A stretch of DNA of 64,000 nt from Oscillospiraceae bacterium (GCA_018053145.1 JAGPMA010000002.1:39125-103124); one strand, 5' to 3'. Counted from the first letter of the stretch, positions 36,865-45,027 are shown. Numbers and translations: made by a program. The notes: generated by a model not told the origin, from the letters alone.

Positions 36865-37986
36865 TTACTTATCTAACATTTCAACGAATGCTTCTGCACG
36901 GATAGCAAGCTGTCCGGCATTAGCCATCTGCTCTTCACGCTCAAGCTGAAGCATTGGAAGCCCGATAGCCTTAAGTTCCGGCTCGAGATAATAAGACTCG
37001 CCGCCCCAGCATTCGCAGTTCTGCATCTTCTGATAAATGACACCCTGTACGCCATAAGCCTTGCAATCTGCGACAATGTCCTTATGAAGAGCAGGACGAC
37101 TGTCGAGGCTGCGAGGGCAAGCGATACGGTCGAGGTAATACTTAGCAATAGAACCCATAATGTCCTTGTCGTCAACAACGATCTGCTCGCCGAAGGCCTT
37201 GTAGCCGAAGCACATATTGTCAGCAACTATAAGTCCACCCTTGTCCTCGATAACCTTGAGGTACTCGGGGTTATCAAGTGCGGAGCCGATGAGCATCAGA
37301 CGTGCGCGTGCTTCGATGGGCTTACGGTTCTTAGCTTCAGCAAGGAAATCCTTGAGAGCTGCGATGTACTCATCGATTGTCATGTCGCACTCTGCAAGAG
37401 TGATGGAGAGAACTTCTGCTCCGGTTACAACGGGCTTTTCAGCCTTGCGGAGATCATAGATCTGAGCGATAAGGGCGCGCATTTCATTTGTCTTTGCGAT
37501 TGCGGCCTTAAGTGACTCATCAGTAATTTTTTTGCCGGAAACTTCTCCGAGCTTGTCTGCAAGAGTCTGGAGCTCAGCCTTGTAGTATCCGATAGTGGTT
37601 TCATTGGTTATACGGGGTGCACCGATCTGATAAATGAAAAGATTCTTTCCGGCCTTCTTGGAAATGTGATCCCAGTTGTCGAGGATGCGTGTGGGCATCA
37701 TACAGCCGTCGGACTGAACCAGACCATCGAGGTCGTATGTACCATTCATAAGGTACTGGAGAATGGAGCGTGCATAGCTGCAGCTGAAGCTGGACATCCA
37801 TGCTTCTGCGTCACTGCTGTCAACACAGTTTGTTGCTCTGAGACGTACGGGAAGAATATCAGCTGCATAGAAAAGTTCTTCAGGAACGTGGCAGCACACA
37901 TATCCTAATGCCTTTTTGCCGGAAGCTTTCCAAGCTTTTACGGATTCGCTTGAAATGTTGGTCTCGAATAATTTTTCGTAACTCAT
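36865..37986 (-). CDS. 2-hydroxyacyl-CoA dehydratase/benzoyl-CoA reductase family, beta-type subunit A (HgdB-like)
   Basis: 373 residues. CCHVPEE (31-37) is the family N-terminal motif; Cys69 (FSCSYAR), Cys95 (SDGCMM) and Cys324/Cys326 (NCECWGGE) are candidate cluster ligands. The tail LEREEQMANAGQLAIRAEAF is the classic HgdB/FldC/HadC C-terminal signature. Cys54 (TNC) is shared with copies C and D but not B. It is translated just before alpha A. Its 40-base leader around the AAAGGAGGAGACACATG start is nearly identical to that of beta B, a sign of duplication. Confidence 0.87.
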   Translation of the reverse strand: MSYEKLFETNISSESVKAWKASGKKALGYVCCHVPEELFYAADILPVRLRATNCVDSSDAEAWMSSFSCSYARSILQYLMNGTYDLDGLVQSDGCMMPTRILDNWDHISKKAGKNLFIYQIGAPRITNETTIGYYKAELQTLADKLGEVSGKKITDESLKAAIAKTNEMRALIAQIYDLRKAEKPVVTGAEVLSITLAECDMTIDEYIAALKDFLAEAKNRKPIEARARLMLIGSALDNPEYLKVIEDKGGLIVADNMCFGYKAFGEQIVVDDKDIMGSIAKYYLDRIACPRSLDSRPALHKDIVADCKAYGVQGVIYQKMQNCECWGGESYYLEPELKAIGLPMLQLEREEQMANAGQLAIRAEAFVEMLDK

Positions 37987-38086
37987 GTGTCTCCTCCTTT
38001 AATTTCTTAGGAAAAAATAATTTCAATCTCGCCAGACCATTTTAATCGACAGCCTGGTGCGAAATAAAATTCTATACTTGTGCTCC

Positions 38087-38362
38087 TCACCAAGAGAAGC
38101 CGATTGCGTTGGCTGTACAGGCGGTTGCGCAGAGTTCCTTATCTGCGCCCGACTTGCATTGCGCGCAGCTTGTTTGCAAGGTGTTGCGGGCATCCTCCCG
38201 AATCAGCACTACTTCGTCGTCAAAATCGTCCAACTCTGTTGCAAAAAGCTTTTCTGGACAAGCACTGATGCAGCCCTTGTCCGAGCACTCCGCACATTTT
38301 GAGGTGTCAATTTTAATGTAATAGTGACCGGAACCATCTTCATAGCCATAATTTGCTATCAT
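38087..38362 (-). CDS. 2[4Fe-4S] ferredoxin
   Basis: 91 residues, cytosolic electron carrier. The first cluster motif is Cys23-x2-Cys26-x4-Cys31-x3-Cys35-Pro. The second is Cys66-x2-Cys69-x8-Cys78-x3-Cys82, with an insertion between the second and third Cys. Such insertions occur in Chromatium (Alvin)-type ferredoxins, which have very low potentials and donate electrons to class I benzoyl-CoA reductase. Its position between activators and dehydratase A makes it the likely electron donor to the activator pair. It ends 100 bases before the beta A start. Confidence 0.88.
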   Translation of the reverse strand: MIANYGYEDGSGHYYIKIDTSKCAECSDKGCISACPEKLFATELDDFDDEVVLIREDARNTLQTSCAQCKSGADKELCATACTANAIGFSW

Positions 38363-38381
38363 GATTTTTGACTCCTTCCAA

Positions 38382-38420
38382 CTTGCGCTTACGCACTGAG
38401 CACCCGCTCATGTGCGCAAG
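38382..38420 (-). other. Intercistronic hairpin between activator 1 and ferredoxin
   Basis: CTTGCGC and GCGCAAG enclose TGAGC/GCTCA (or the alternative GCAC/GTGC). It is a GC-rich stem without T tract, possibly an mRNA stability or processing signal setting ferredoxin level. Confidence 0.5.
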
Positions 38421-38430
38421 GACTTGATAC

Positions 38431-39321
38431 TTACAGACCTTCTTTTGCTCTCTTCTTCTCAACGAGTTCCTTTGCGATTAAAGCAGCACCCAAAGCACCG
38501 GCAATCTGAGTATCCATGGTGGGGGCGAGAGCTTTAATGTTCATCAGCTTCTCGATGCGGCGTGTTACACCGATGTTTTTTGCGATACCGCCGGTGATAG
38601 CGAAATCCATTTCCATCCCGTTGCGCTCAAGCAGACGTACAACACGAAGTGCCATAGCGTGGCAATATGCCGCCAAAACCTTTTCCTTTGTCCAGCCGGC
38701 GCGCATGAGCTTTGTTGCTTCGCTCTTTGCGAAGATGACGCAGGTCGAGGAGACCGGTGCGGGTTCTTCGTCGATCTTGAAGGACATTTCACCGATATCT
38801 TCAACGCGAACTGCGAGCAGGTTTGCGATAACTTCCATGCCGCGGCCTGTTCCGGCTGCACACTTATCGTTCATCATAAAGGATGTAACTGTTCCTTTTT
38901 CATCGCAGTGAATGGCTTTGCAGTCCTGTCCGCCCATGTCGAGGATGGTGCGAACTGTGGGTCCGTAGATGTAGTTGGCCCCTCTTGCGTGGCAAGTGAT
39001 TTCCGTAACCGTTTTGTTAGAGAAAGGTACGTTAACACGGCCGTATCCGGTTCCTATTGTATAAGTAATATCCTCAAGTGTCAATCCGGTGTCTTTCATA
39101 GCCCAGTTGATTGCGCCGATTGCTGAGTCAGGGCTGTTCGAACCGGTTCTCATGTTTGAATAAGCATAGGGTACGCCGTCTGCCAGAATGACAGCCTGGG
39201 TGCTAGTGGAGCCGATGTCAACACCGGCGGTGATGAGCTTTCCGTGCCAATCAGGAATTTCTGGATTCTTCCAATTGGACTCTGTCCATCTCCAATAATC
39301 TATTTTCTCAATTTCAGCCAT
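38431..39321 (-). CDS. ATP-dependent dehydratase activator 1 (BcrA/HgdC-type ASKHA ATPase)
   Basis: 296 residues. After a Trp-rich N-terminal extension of about 28 residues come the ASKHA phosphate loop GVDIGSTSTQ (33-42) and the segment YSNMRTGSNSPDSA (54-67). NDKCAAGTGR carries Cys154 and SSTCVIF carries Cys194, the two Cys per subunit that bridge the [4Fe-4S] cluster between protomers in activators. ATP hydrolysis drives one low-potential electron into the dehydratase. The long N-terminus and MRTGSNSP stretch look more like the A subunit of benzoyl-CoA reductase than the short HgdC; this is from memory and needs alignment. It lies 15 bases downstream of activator 2, so a heterodimer is likely. 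Confidence 0.88.
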   Translation of the reverse strand: MAEIEKIDYWRWTESNWKNPEIPDWHGKLITAGVDIGSTSTQAVILADGVPYAYSNMRTGSNSPDSAIGAINWAMKDTGLTLEDITYTIGTGYGRVNVPFSNKTVTEITCHARGANYIYGPTVRTILDMGGQDCKAIHCDEKGTVTSFMMNDKCAAGTGRGMEVIANLLAVRVEDIGEMSFKIDEEPAPVSSTCVIFAKSEATKLMRAGWTKEKVLAAYCHAMALRVVRLLERNGMEMDFAITGGIAKNIGVTRRIEKLMNIKALAPTMDTQIAGALGAALIAKELVEKKRAKEGL

Positions 39322-39336
39322 TGTCTTATCCTCCGT

Positions 39337-40107
39337 TTACTGATTCTCGGCAGCAAAAAGCGCCGCGCCGATTGCACTTATGTACTGGTTATTATCGGGC
39401 GTTATGATTTCTCTGCCGAAAACCTTCGACATGCAGCTGACTAAGCCCTTGTTGAATGCAGGTCCACCTATCATTGAAAAGTGGTCAGTGAGGCCCACTC
39501 TGCGTATCATGGATGCAATGCGGTTTGCAATACCCATATGAACACCGTATGCGATGTCTTCTCTGGTTTCCTTAGCGTGAATCAGAGAAATAACCTCGGA
39601 TTCGGCGAAAACAACGCACTGAGCGTTGGTAGCCAGTTCCTTAGTATGGCGGAGAGAAAAATCCCCCATTTGCTCTGTCGTAATTTGAAGAGCACGCGCC
39701 ATCGCTTCAATGAAGGTTCCTGCGCCGGAAGCGCACTTGTCATTGACTTCGTACTTCATAACAGTTCCGTCGCTGTTCAGACGGATGACACGGCAACTAT
39801 CTGCGCCCATATCAATAACTGTGTCGGTTTCCGGAAGCACAAATTTTGCGCCTCTTGCTGCAGCGCCAACTTCGTTAATCTCGGAATCGCCCCATTTGAC
39901 AATTTCGCGCCCAACGCCGGTAATTACCAGACGGCTAACGTCAACCTTCGCAATACCTGCTTTTTCCAAAGCGATTTCATAAACTTTCTGTGCTGCTAAA
40001 TCTGCGTCGAACTCTGTCGGGAGTAGTGCCATAGCAACAACCTTGTTGTCCTTTATTATGACTCCTTTAGTGTTCTGACTGCCACAATCGATTCCTGCGG
40101 TTATCAT
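39337..40107 (-). CDS. ATP-dependent dehydratase activator 2 (BcrD/HgdC-type ASKHA ATPase)
   Basis: 256 residues, close to the 260 of the HgdC activator. Phosphate loop GIDCGSQNTK (5-14); NDKCASGAG with Cys125 and NAQCVVFAESE with Cys164, almost the positions of the HgdC cluster ligands; GGPAFNKGLV and a C-terminal IGAALFA ASKHA end. It is the first gene of the operon, with AAGGAGG before ATG and a sigma-54 type promoter 85 bases upstream. Two unlike activators in tandem is the arrangement of class I benzoyl-CoA reductases (A and D subunits), whereas most dehydratases use one homodimeric activator. It probably serves all four dehydratases in the window. Confidence 0.88.
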   Translation of the reverse strand: MITAGIDCGSQNTKGVIIKDNKVVAMALLPTEFDADLAAQKVYEIALEKAGIAKVDVSRLVITGVGREIVKWGDSEINEVGAAARGAKFVLPETDTVIDMGADSCRVIRLNSDGTVMKYEVNDKCASGAGTFIEAMARALQITTEQMGDFSLRHTKELATNAQCVVFAESEVISLIHAKETREDIAYGVHMGIANRIASMIRRVGLTDHFSMIGGPAFNKGLVSCMSKVFGREIITPDNNQYISAIGAALFAAENQ

Positions 40108-40192
40108 ATATTGTTCCTCCTTATAATGCTATGCCAACGGATAATAAGTTATCTGTTTTTCGCCGGCATCTGGATCCACATAGCTATTATTG

Positions 40193-40209
40193 AGCAAAAA
40201 ATGTGCCAA
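40193..40209 (-). promoter_or_regulatory. Sigma-54 (-24/-12) promoter of the activator/dehydratase A operon
   Basis: The minus strand reads TTGGCACATTTTTTGCT. It matches the sigma-54 consensus TGGCACg-N4-TTGCW, with GG and GC exactly the right distance apart and only the seventh base different. The expected transcript start is near 40183, leaving a leader of about 75 bases before the first activator. It would need an enhancer-binding protein, not present in the window. Confidence 0.75.
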
Positions 40210-40509
40210 TTCGTCGACTTTTTACAAAGTATTACGCTTATCACAAATTATCAAACCTATTTTTGTGATTAATGATAAAAGGCCTGCTTTTCTGAGCCTA
40301 TCTGCGCCCTTTTCAATTATAATCAAATCTTAACCAGGTCTAAAACCGTCGTATATCGGTCGCAACTGATACACATGTTGTTCCATTATTGTTTCTGATA
40401 TGCGTCATTTGAGGCAGCAATTTGTGTTTTCGCTTCAAATAAGGGGGAGTAATAAGAGATTTTATGTTATATTTTGAAGTCTTTTATGCATATCATGATG
40501 CATTTTTCA

Positions 40510-40552
40510 ATAGTTTGTTTGAAAGAAAATTCTTTTCTTTCAAACAAACTAT
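40510..40552. repeat. Perfect 20-base inverted repeat, candidate enhancer site
   Basis: ATAGTTTGTTTGAAAGAAAA (40510-40529), three bases, then its exact complement (40533-40552). AT-rich, no T tract, about 300 bases upstream of the sigma-54 promoter: placed like an upstream activator sequence, or a transcript hairpin. Confidence 0.7.
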
Positions 40553-40781
40553 CTATTAATGAAGTATTTTTCGGTCTGTTTTGCTTGGGTTAGGACAAGC
40601 AGAAAACATCAACTCACAGTTATATATTAGAGCAATAGGGAAGCCAATTTAATTAGCACAATATAATTAGTCATTAGTCTACAAATATGGCCGTTATAAT
40701 ATGGCACTTGTGCTATGTGGCCACTCGTTTTTATATCTGAATTGTTATACTTAATGCACTTTACGTAAAAAGCGCTCCGAG

Positions 40782-40828
40782 GGCAAATAATGTGCCGAGC
40801 TTGTTTCCGAGTGGAATAAGTGTGCCAA
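40782..40828 (-). promoter_or_regulatory. Two imperfect sigma-54-like elements
   Basis: Minus strand: TCGGCAC-N5-TTGCC (40798-40782; GG and GC correctly spaced) and TTGGCAC-N5-TTCCA (40828-40812; the invariant GC is altered). They share GGCACA with the strong element at 40193. They may be decoy or secondary binding sites. Confidence 0.35.
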
Positions 40829-40853
40829 TTGTGCTTCACTGTGTATAGAAAAA

Positions 40854-40881
40854 GGGCGGAAGCAAATAATTGCTGCCGCCC
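40854..40881 (-). terminator. Terminator of dehydratase B operon
   Basis: GGGCGG-GCAA and TTGC-CCGCCC stem followed on the minus strand by TTTTTCTATAC, 30 bases after the alpha B stop. Confidence 0.85.
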
Positions 40882-40911
40882 TCTGAACGCTGAAATGTAG
40901 TATTTTCCTTA

Positions 40912-42207
40912 TTACTTGTTGACGACTGTGTCAAAGTAATCGCCGAGAGAAGCCTGGATTTCCGGCAAAGACTTATAACGTCCATCAATACCATCGATGT
41001 CAAGATACAGGGACGGAATGCCGTACTTGTTCTGAATCATATCGGTAACAATCTTTGCAACAGCCCAGGTGTGCTTGCAGCCGATGTGGCCGAGGAAGAT
41101 GGAAACATCGGGTTCGTAATCTGCGAAAATCTTGTCTACGAGATAGGTGTATGTATCGACCGGACCGGCAGCGCCGTGTATCATGGGGTTATTCTGCATC
41201 TTCTTGCCCATGGTTGCAAAACAGTCATGTCTGTTGTTGAGATCTTCATAGATATCGCCGTGCTGGAAGCCGAAAGCGTCCATTATTGCGACGGTATCGT
41301 GCTCTCTTTCCATCCAGTCCATGATACCCGAGGAAGACCAAGGCATGTTCTGAAGCAGAGCTGCACGATGCTTCTCGCCGTTGGGGCAGGGACCCATGCC
41401 GAGCTCAATCATCATCTGTCCGACTTCAAGCTCCTGCTGGAGCAGGTTGCCCATTTCTGGATAGCAGGCCATAGCGTTGGAGGTTCCGTTAAGAACCAGC
41501 ATACGTCCGGGCAGCGGGCAGGGCTTATTCTTGCGTAAATCGCAGCATTTGCCCTGAAGATCGAAGGTTACGTTGGAGTAGCCCATAGCTTCCTTCATTT
41601 TGTCCCAGTCGAGCTTCTTGCCGGTGAACTCTTCCATGAAGAGAACAAATCTTTCGATCTGGTTGACCATGTATTCTGAACCGCGCCAATCTCTGCGGAA
41701 GGGGAAGTCGAAGGCGAACGTCGGAACCTTCATCATTCTCTCCATGTTGGGATATACAACACGGGATGAGTCGCAGGGAACGGTGGAATATACAAACGCG
41801 TCAGCCTTAACGCCGTATTGATCCTCAACGAGAGTGCCGAGATAAGTCTTGCACAAACCGCAGGTTGTTGGGGGAACGTAACGCTCAGCAGCATCGATGA
41901 ACTTACCTGTCAAAACCGGGTTCGGGGAAAGACGGATGGGAATTGTGTCCAGATAAACAGGAACACAGTCAAAAGCGACAATGATGTCAACAGGAACCGG
42001 GCCGCCGAAGAAAACGAGCTTTTTGCCGTTCTTGTGAGCGTCACGAACCTGATGCCACATATCATACTGAATCTGGAGAGTCCAAAGGAGATCTGGATTC
42101 TTTTCCTTCATACGCTCCATTTGGCCTTCTACCTTTTCGCAGCAGAAGTCGAAAACGGACATTTCTCCGGCCATTACGGCATCTTCAAGTCTAGTATCCT
42201 TTGCCAT
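40912..42207 (-). CDS. 2-hydroxyacyl-CoA dehydratase/benzoyl-CoA reductase family, alpha-type subunit B
   Basis: 431 residues with the family Cys: Cys81 (AFDC), Cys116 (TTCGLCK, with an extra Cys119), Cys145 (VPCDSSR) and a C-terminal GHIGCKHTW. NMPWSSSGIMDWME near 295 replaces the NMMWSNTGIMDWME of copy A, a region likely near the acyl pocket. The start codon lies three bases after the beta B stop, and its Shine-Dalgarno is formed by the last codons of beta B, so equal synthesis of the two subunits is expected. No activator is in this two-gene operon; it probably depends on the shared activators downstream. Confidence 0.85.
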   Translation of the reverse strand: MAKDTRLEDAVMAGEMSVFDFCCEKVEGQMERMKEKNPDLLWTLQIQYDMWHQVRDAHKNGKKLVFFGGPVPVDIIVAFDCVPVYLDTIPIRLSPNPVLTGKFIDAAERYVPPTTCGLCKTYLGTLVEDQYGVKADAFVYSTVPCDSSRVVYPNMERMMKVPTFAFDFPFRRDWRGSEYMVNQIERFVLFMEEFTGKKLDWDKMKEAMGYSNVTFDLQGKCCDLRKNKPCPLPGRMLVLNGTSNAMACYPEMGNLLQQELEVGQMMIELGMGPCPNGEKHRAALLQNMPWSSSGIMDWMEREHDTVAIMDAFGFQHGDIYEDLNNRHDCFATMGKKMQNNPMIHGAAGPVDTYTYLVDKIFADYEPDVSIFLGHIGCKHTWAVAKIVTDMIQNKYGIPSLYLDIDGIDGRYKSLPEIQASLGDYFDTVVNK

Positions 42208-42210
42208 GTT

Positions 42211-43353
42211 TTAGTCCTCCTTTTCAATCATTTCGATGAATGCTTCCGCACGGATAGCAAGCTGTCCGGCATTTGCAAGGTGCTCTTCGCGCTCAAGCGT
42301 AAGCATCGGGATTCCGGCTTCCTTGAGCATCGGCTCGAGGAACATACTCTCGCCGCCCCAGCACTCGCAATACTGCATTTTCTCGTATACAATGCCCTCA
42401 ACGCCGAATTCCTTGGCAGTGTCGACAATCCACTCCTGCATTCTTTCGCGGTTGTCAAGCATACGAGGACAGACAAGACGGGTCAGGTAGTAATCGGCGA
42501 CAGAACCAAGAACGTCCTTGTCGTCAACTTCAATGGAATAGTTAAAAGGTCTGGAACCGTAGCAGAGAGCGTCGTGTACGAACAGGCCGCCCTTATCCTC
42601 GATGACCTTGAGGTAACCGGGGTTGTCCAGAGCGGAGCCGATGATCATAAGACGTGCGCGCTTATCTGTGATTGGTGCGCGGTTTTTGGCGTCTGCAAGG
42701 AAAGCCTTGAGGAGCTCGATGAACTCTTCAACGGTGAGATCACTGTAAGCCAGAGTAATCTTGAGGCAGTCTTCGCCGCTGATGACGGGGTTTTTCTCCT
42801 TGCGGAGCTCATAAACCTTCTGAACCAGCTCGCGAGCTTCGTTGTACTTTGCTATGGAAGCCTTCAGCTTCTCATCGGTCAACTTGTTGCCGGTGAGCTT
42901 CTCAAGAGCCTCAATGAGATCCTTAAGCTCGTCGACATAAAACGAATGTCCAAGATCTTTGTAGGTTCCGTATACACGGGGAGCAGCAAACATCATGTGG
43001 AAATTGCCGCTGTTCTTGATCTCGTCAGTATACTTTGCGTTATCAAACGCACGCCATGACATCATGCAACCATCAGTTGCTACGATACCATCGAGGTCCG
43101 AATACACGCCATCGAGCCAGTGCTGAACGATGCCTCTTGCATAGCTGCAGCTAAATGTGGACATCCATGTGTCTCCGTCGGGAGTTTCGGTAAGGCCTGT
43201 TGCTCTTAGACGGACGGGCATAATATCCAGTGCGTGCAGAATTTCTACAGGTACATGGCAACATACAACACCAAGTGCTTTTTTACCTTGTGCTTTCCAT
43301 GCTTTTACTGAATCGCTCGAAATCTCTGAATTGAATAATCTCTGGTAATCCAT
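42211..43353 (-). CDS. 2-hydroxyacyl-CoA dehydratase/benzoyl-CoA reductase family, beta-type subunit B (HgdB-like)
   Basis: Starts at ATG 43353 (MDYQRLFNSE) behind AAAGGAGGAG; the longer in-frame ORF upstream has no site. 380 residues. CCHVPVE near 31, FSCSYAR near 69, TDGCMM near 96, YCECWGGE about 50 residues from the end, and EREEHLANAGQLAIRAEAF at the end. It differs from the other beta copies by lacking the TNC cysteine near 54 and by an insertion near 105-112. The final codons for EKED plus stop contain AAGGAGG, the ribosome-binding site of alpha B. Confidence 0.86.
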   Translation of the reverse strand: MDYQRLFNSEISSDSVKAWKAQGKKALGVVCCHVPVEILHALDIMPVRLRATGLTETPDGDTWMSTFSCSYARGIVQHWLDGVYSDLDGIVATDGCMMSWRAFDNAKYTDEIKNSGNFHMMFAAPRVYGTYKDLGHSFYVDELKDLIEALEKLTGNKLTDEKLKASIAKYNEARELVQKVYELRKEKNPVISGEDCLKITLAYSDLTVEEFIELLKAFLADAKNRAPITDKRARLMIIGSALDNPGYLKVIEDKGGLFVHDALCYGSRPFNYSIEVDDKDVLGSVADYYLTRLVCPRMLDNRERMQEWIVDTAKEFGVEGIVYEKMQYCECWGGESMFLEPMLKEAGIPMLTLEREEHLANAGQLAIRAEAFIEMIEKED

Positions 43354-43731
43354 GTGTCTCCTCCTTTTAATTCTTGGGGCAATAATTTCAAGCCTATGGA
43401 GGTGTCCAACCTGCAATTCAGGCCAAAACACCTCATAAGTTAAAATTTAAGGTTGTTGATACTCACCAGCGTGAGTACCTGCGGTTCAACATTAGAAACG
43501 CTATTTCGTATGAACGACCATTGAATTAAGCCAATCATACGTCTTATATTCTACAATCCTAACTTAGAAATGTCAATTCGCGAAAACATTTCTGTTGTTT
43601 AAACGATAAAAGGCGCGGAATTTTGTGCAATACTGCAAGGAATTTTGCAATACATATAACTAATCAGATATGTATATATCTCATAATATTTATGTATCGC
43701 TTTTTTGAAATATGCACAAGTCCGTACCAAA
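43354..43731 (-). promoter_or_regulatory. Promoter and structured leader of dehydratase B operon
   Basis: TTGACA (43576-43571), a 17-base spacer and TAGAAT (43553-43548) form a clear sigma-A promoter. The resulting leader of about 190 bases has two hairpins: TACTCAC/GTGAGTA (43460-43477), and GAGGTGT/ACACCTC (43399-43434) with an inner CCTG/CAGG. I recognise no known riboswitch. Right of the promoter I see no clear terminator for operon C, only a weak ATACATAT/ATATGTAT stem (43650-43675). Confidence 0.6.
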
Positions 43732-45024
43732 CTACTTCATTACTACCGTTTCAAAGTATTCAGCTATTTGAGCTTTGATTTCGTCGCCGGATTTATAGCG
43801 ACCGTCAATAGCATCAAGGTCGACATACAGTGTCGGCATGCCGAATTTCTCCTGTACCATATCAGTAACCATCTTTGCAGAAGCCCAAGTATGCTTGCAT
43901 CCGACATGTCCGAGGAACATCGACACATTGGGGGAATACTGCTCGAAAATGTGTTCAACCATTTTCACGTGGTTTTCGCTCGGTCCGGAAGCGCCGTGAA
44001 TCATTGGGTTGTTCTGCATCTTTCTGCCCATTACCTTCAAACAATCACGCCTGTCATCCATGTGCTCATACATAATATCGCCTTGGAATCCAAAGGCATC
44101 CATTACCGCAACAGCATTATATTCCTTTTGCATCCAATCCATGATACCGGCATTGCCCCAAATCATGTTTTGCAGCATTGCAATACGGTATTTTTCATCT
44201 TCGCAGGCGCCCATGCCGAGTTCAACCATCATTTTTCCGACTTCAAGCTCACTCTGATAGAGGTCTCCCATGATGGGATAGCAGGCAACGGCATTTGTTG
44301 TTCCATTCAAGACCAACAGACGTCCAGGCAGGGGACAGGGCTTATGCTTACGCAAATCAGCGCACTGCCTTTGAAGGTCGAAGTTCCGGTTTGCATTTTC
44401 CATAAAATATTTGAGTTTGTCCCAATCAAGCTTATGGCCTGTGTGCTCTTCCATGAAAGCAATTAAATCTTCCATTTGATCCGCGAGGTATTCGGCACCG
44501 CGCTCGTCCCTGCGGAAGGGCATGTCAAAGCTGAAGGTAGGAACGCCGATAATCTTTTCCATCGCAGGGTATGCAACACGTGAGCTATCGCAGGGAACAG
44601 AGTTGTAAATGAACAAATCGGGCTGCATGCCATAATCTCCGCAAAGCCATGCTCCGAGCTCAACCTTGTCAAGTCCGCACATAGAAGCGCCGACATATTT
44701 TTCGGTTTCGTCTATGTATTTCGCTGTCAATGTGGGGTTGGTGGACAGACGGAAGGGAATGGTGTCAAGATAAAAGCCGACACAATCGAATGCCGCGATG
44801 AGCTCTGTAGGTACAGATCCGCCGTAAAAAACAAGTTTTTTGCCGTTTTTGTGAGCATCACGGAAACCATCCCACATAAACTTCTGAATTTCCATCGTCC
44901 AAAGCATATCGGGATTTCTTTCCTTCATGCGCTCAATGGAGGCGTCTACCTTTGCGCAGGCAAACTCCGTTATTGTCATTTCGCCTTTTAAAACGAGTCC
45001 TTCAAGATCTTTAACGTCAGCCAT
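43732..45024 (-). CDS. 2-hydroxyacyl-CoA dehydratase/benzoyl-CoA reductase family, alpha-type subunit C
   Basis: 430 residues. Conserved AFDC near 81, SMCGLDK near 116, VPCDSSR near 145 and GHVGCKHTW near 375, the last followed by ASAKMVTDM and the LYVDLDAIDGRYKS end. The acyl-pocket candidate segment reads NMIWGNAGIMDWMQ. It is coupled to beta C: three bases separate stop and start, and the ribosome-binding site lies in the beta C terminal codons. Overall it resembles copy B most in the N-terminal third (RMKE-NPD-LWT). Substrate unknown. Confidence 0.85.
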   Translation of the reverse strand: MADVKDLEGLVLKGEMTITEFACAKVDASIERMKERNPDMLWTMEIQKFMWDGFRDAHKNGKKLVFYGGSVPTELIAAFDCVGFYLDTIPFRLSTNPTLTAKYIDETEKYVGASMCGLDKVELGAWLCGDYGMQPDLFIYNSVPCDSSRVAYPAMEKIIGVPTFSFDMPFRRDERGAEYLADQMEDLIAFMEEHTGHKLDWDKLKYFMENANRNFDLQRQCADLRKHKPCPLPGRLLVLNGTTNAVACYPIMGDLYQSELEVGKMMVELGMGACEDEKYRIAMLQNMIWGNAGIMDWMQKEYNAVAVMDAFGFQGDIMYEHMDDRRDCLKVMGRKMQNNPMIHGASGPSENHVKMVEHIFEQYSPNVSMFLGHVGCKHTWASAKMVTDMVQEKFGMPTLYVDLDAIDGRYKSGDEIKAQIAEYFETVVMK

Positions 45025-45027
45025 GTC

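Larger units (their letters stand above)
40108..40911. other. Long regulatory region upstream of the activator operon
   Basis: 804 bases between dehydratase B and the activators. From right to left on the minus strand it holds the terminator of operon B, two imperfect sigma-54-like elements (40782-40828), a 20-base perfect inverted repeat (40510-40552), and a near-consensus sigma-54 promoter (40193-40209). The 70-codon ORF within it has no ribosome-binding site and odd composition. The length fits an enhancer-dependent promoter. Confidence 0.65.

Noticed and set aside
40627-40839. 70-codon minus-strand ORF in the long regulatory region
   Set aside because: No Shine-Dalgarno, no recognisable features, and it overlaps the sigma-54-like elements. 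Not supported as a gene.
41818-43059. 413-codon plus-strand ORF
   Set aside because: It lies antisense to dehydratase B alpha and beta, whose families are clear. No ribosome-binding site and no recognisable protein; a codon-bias shadow.
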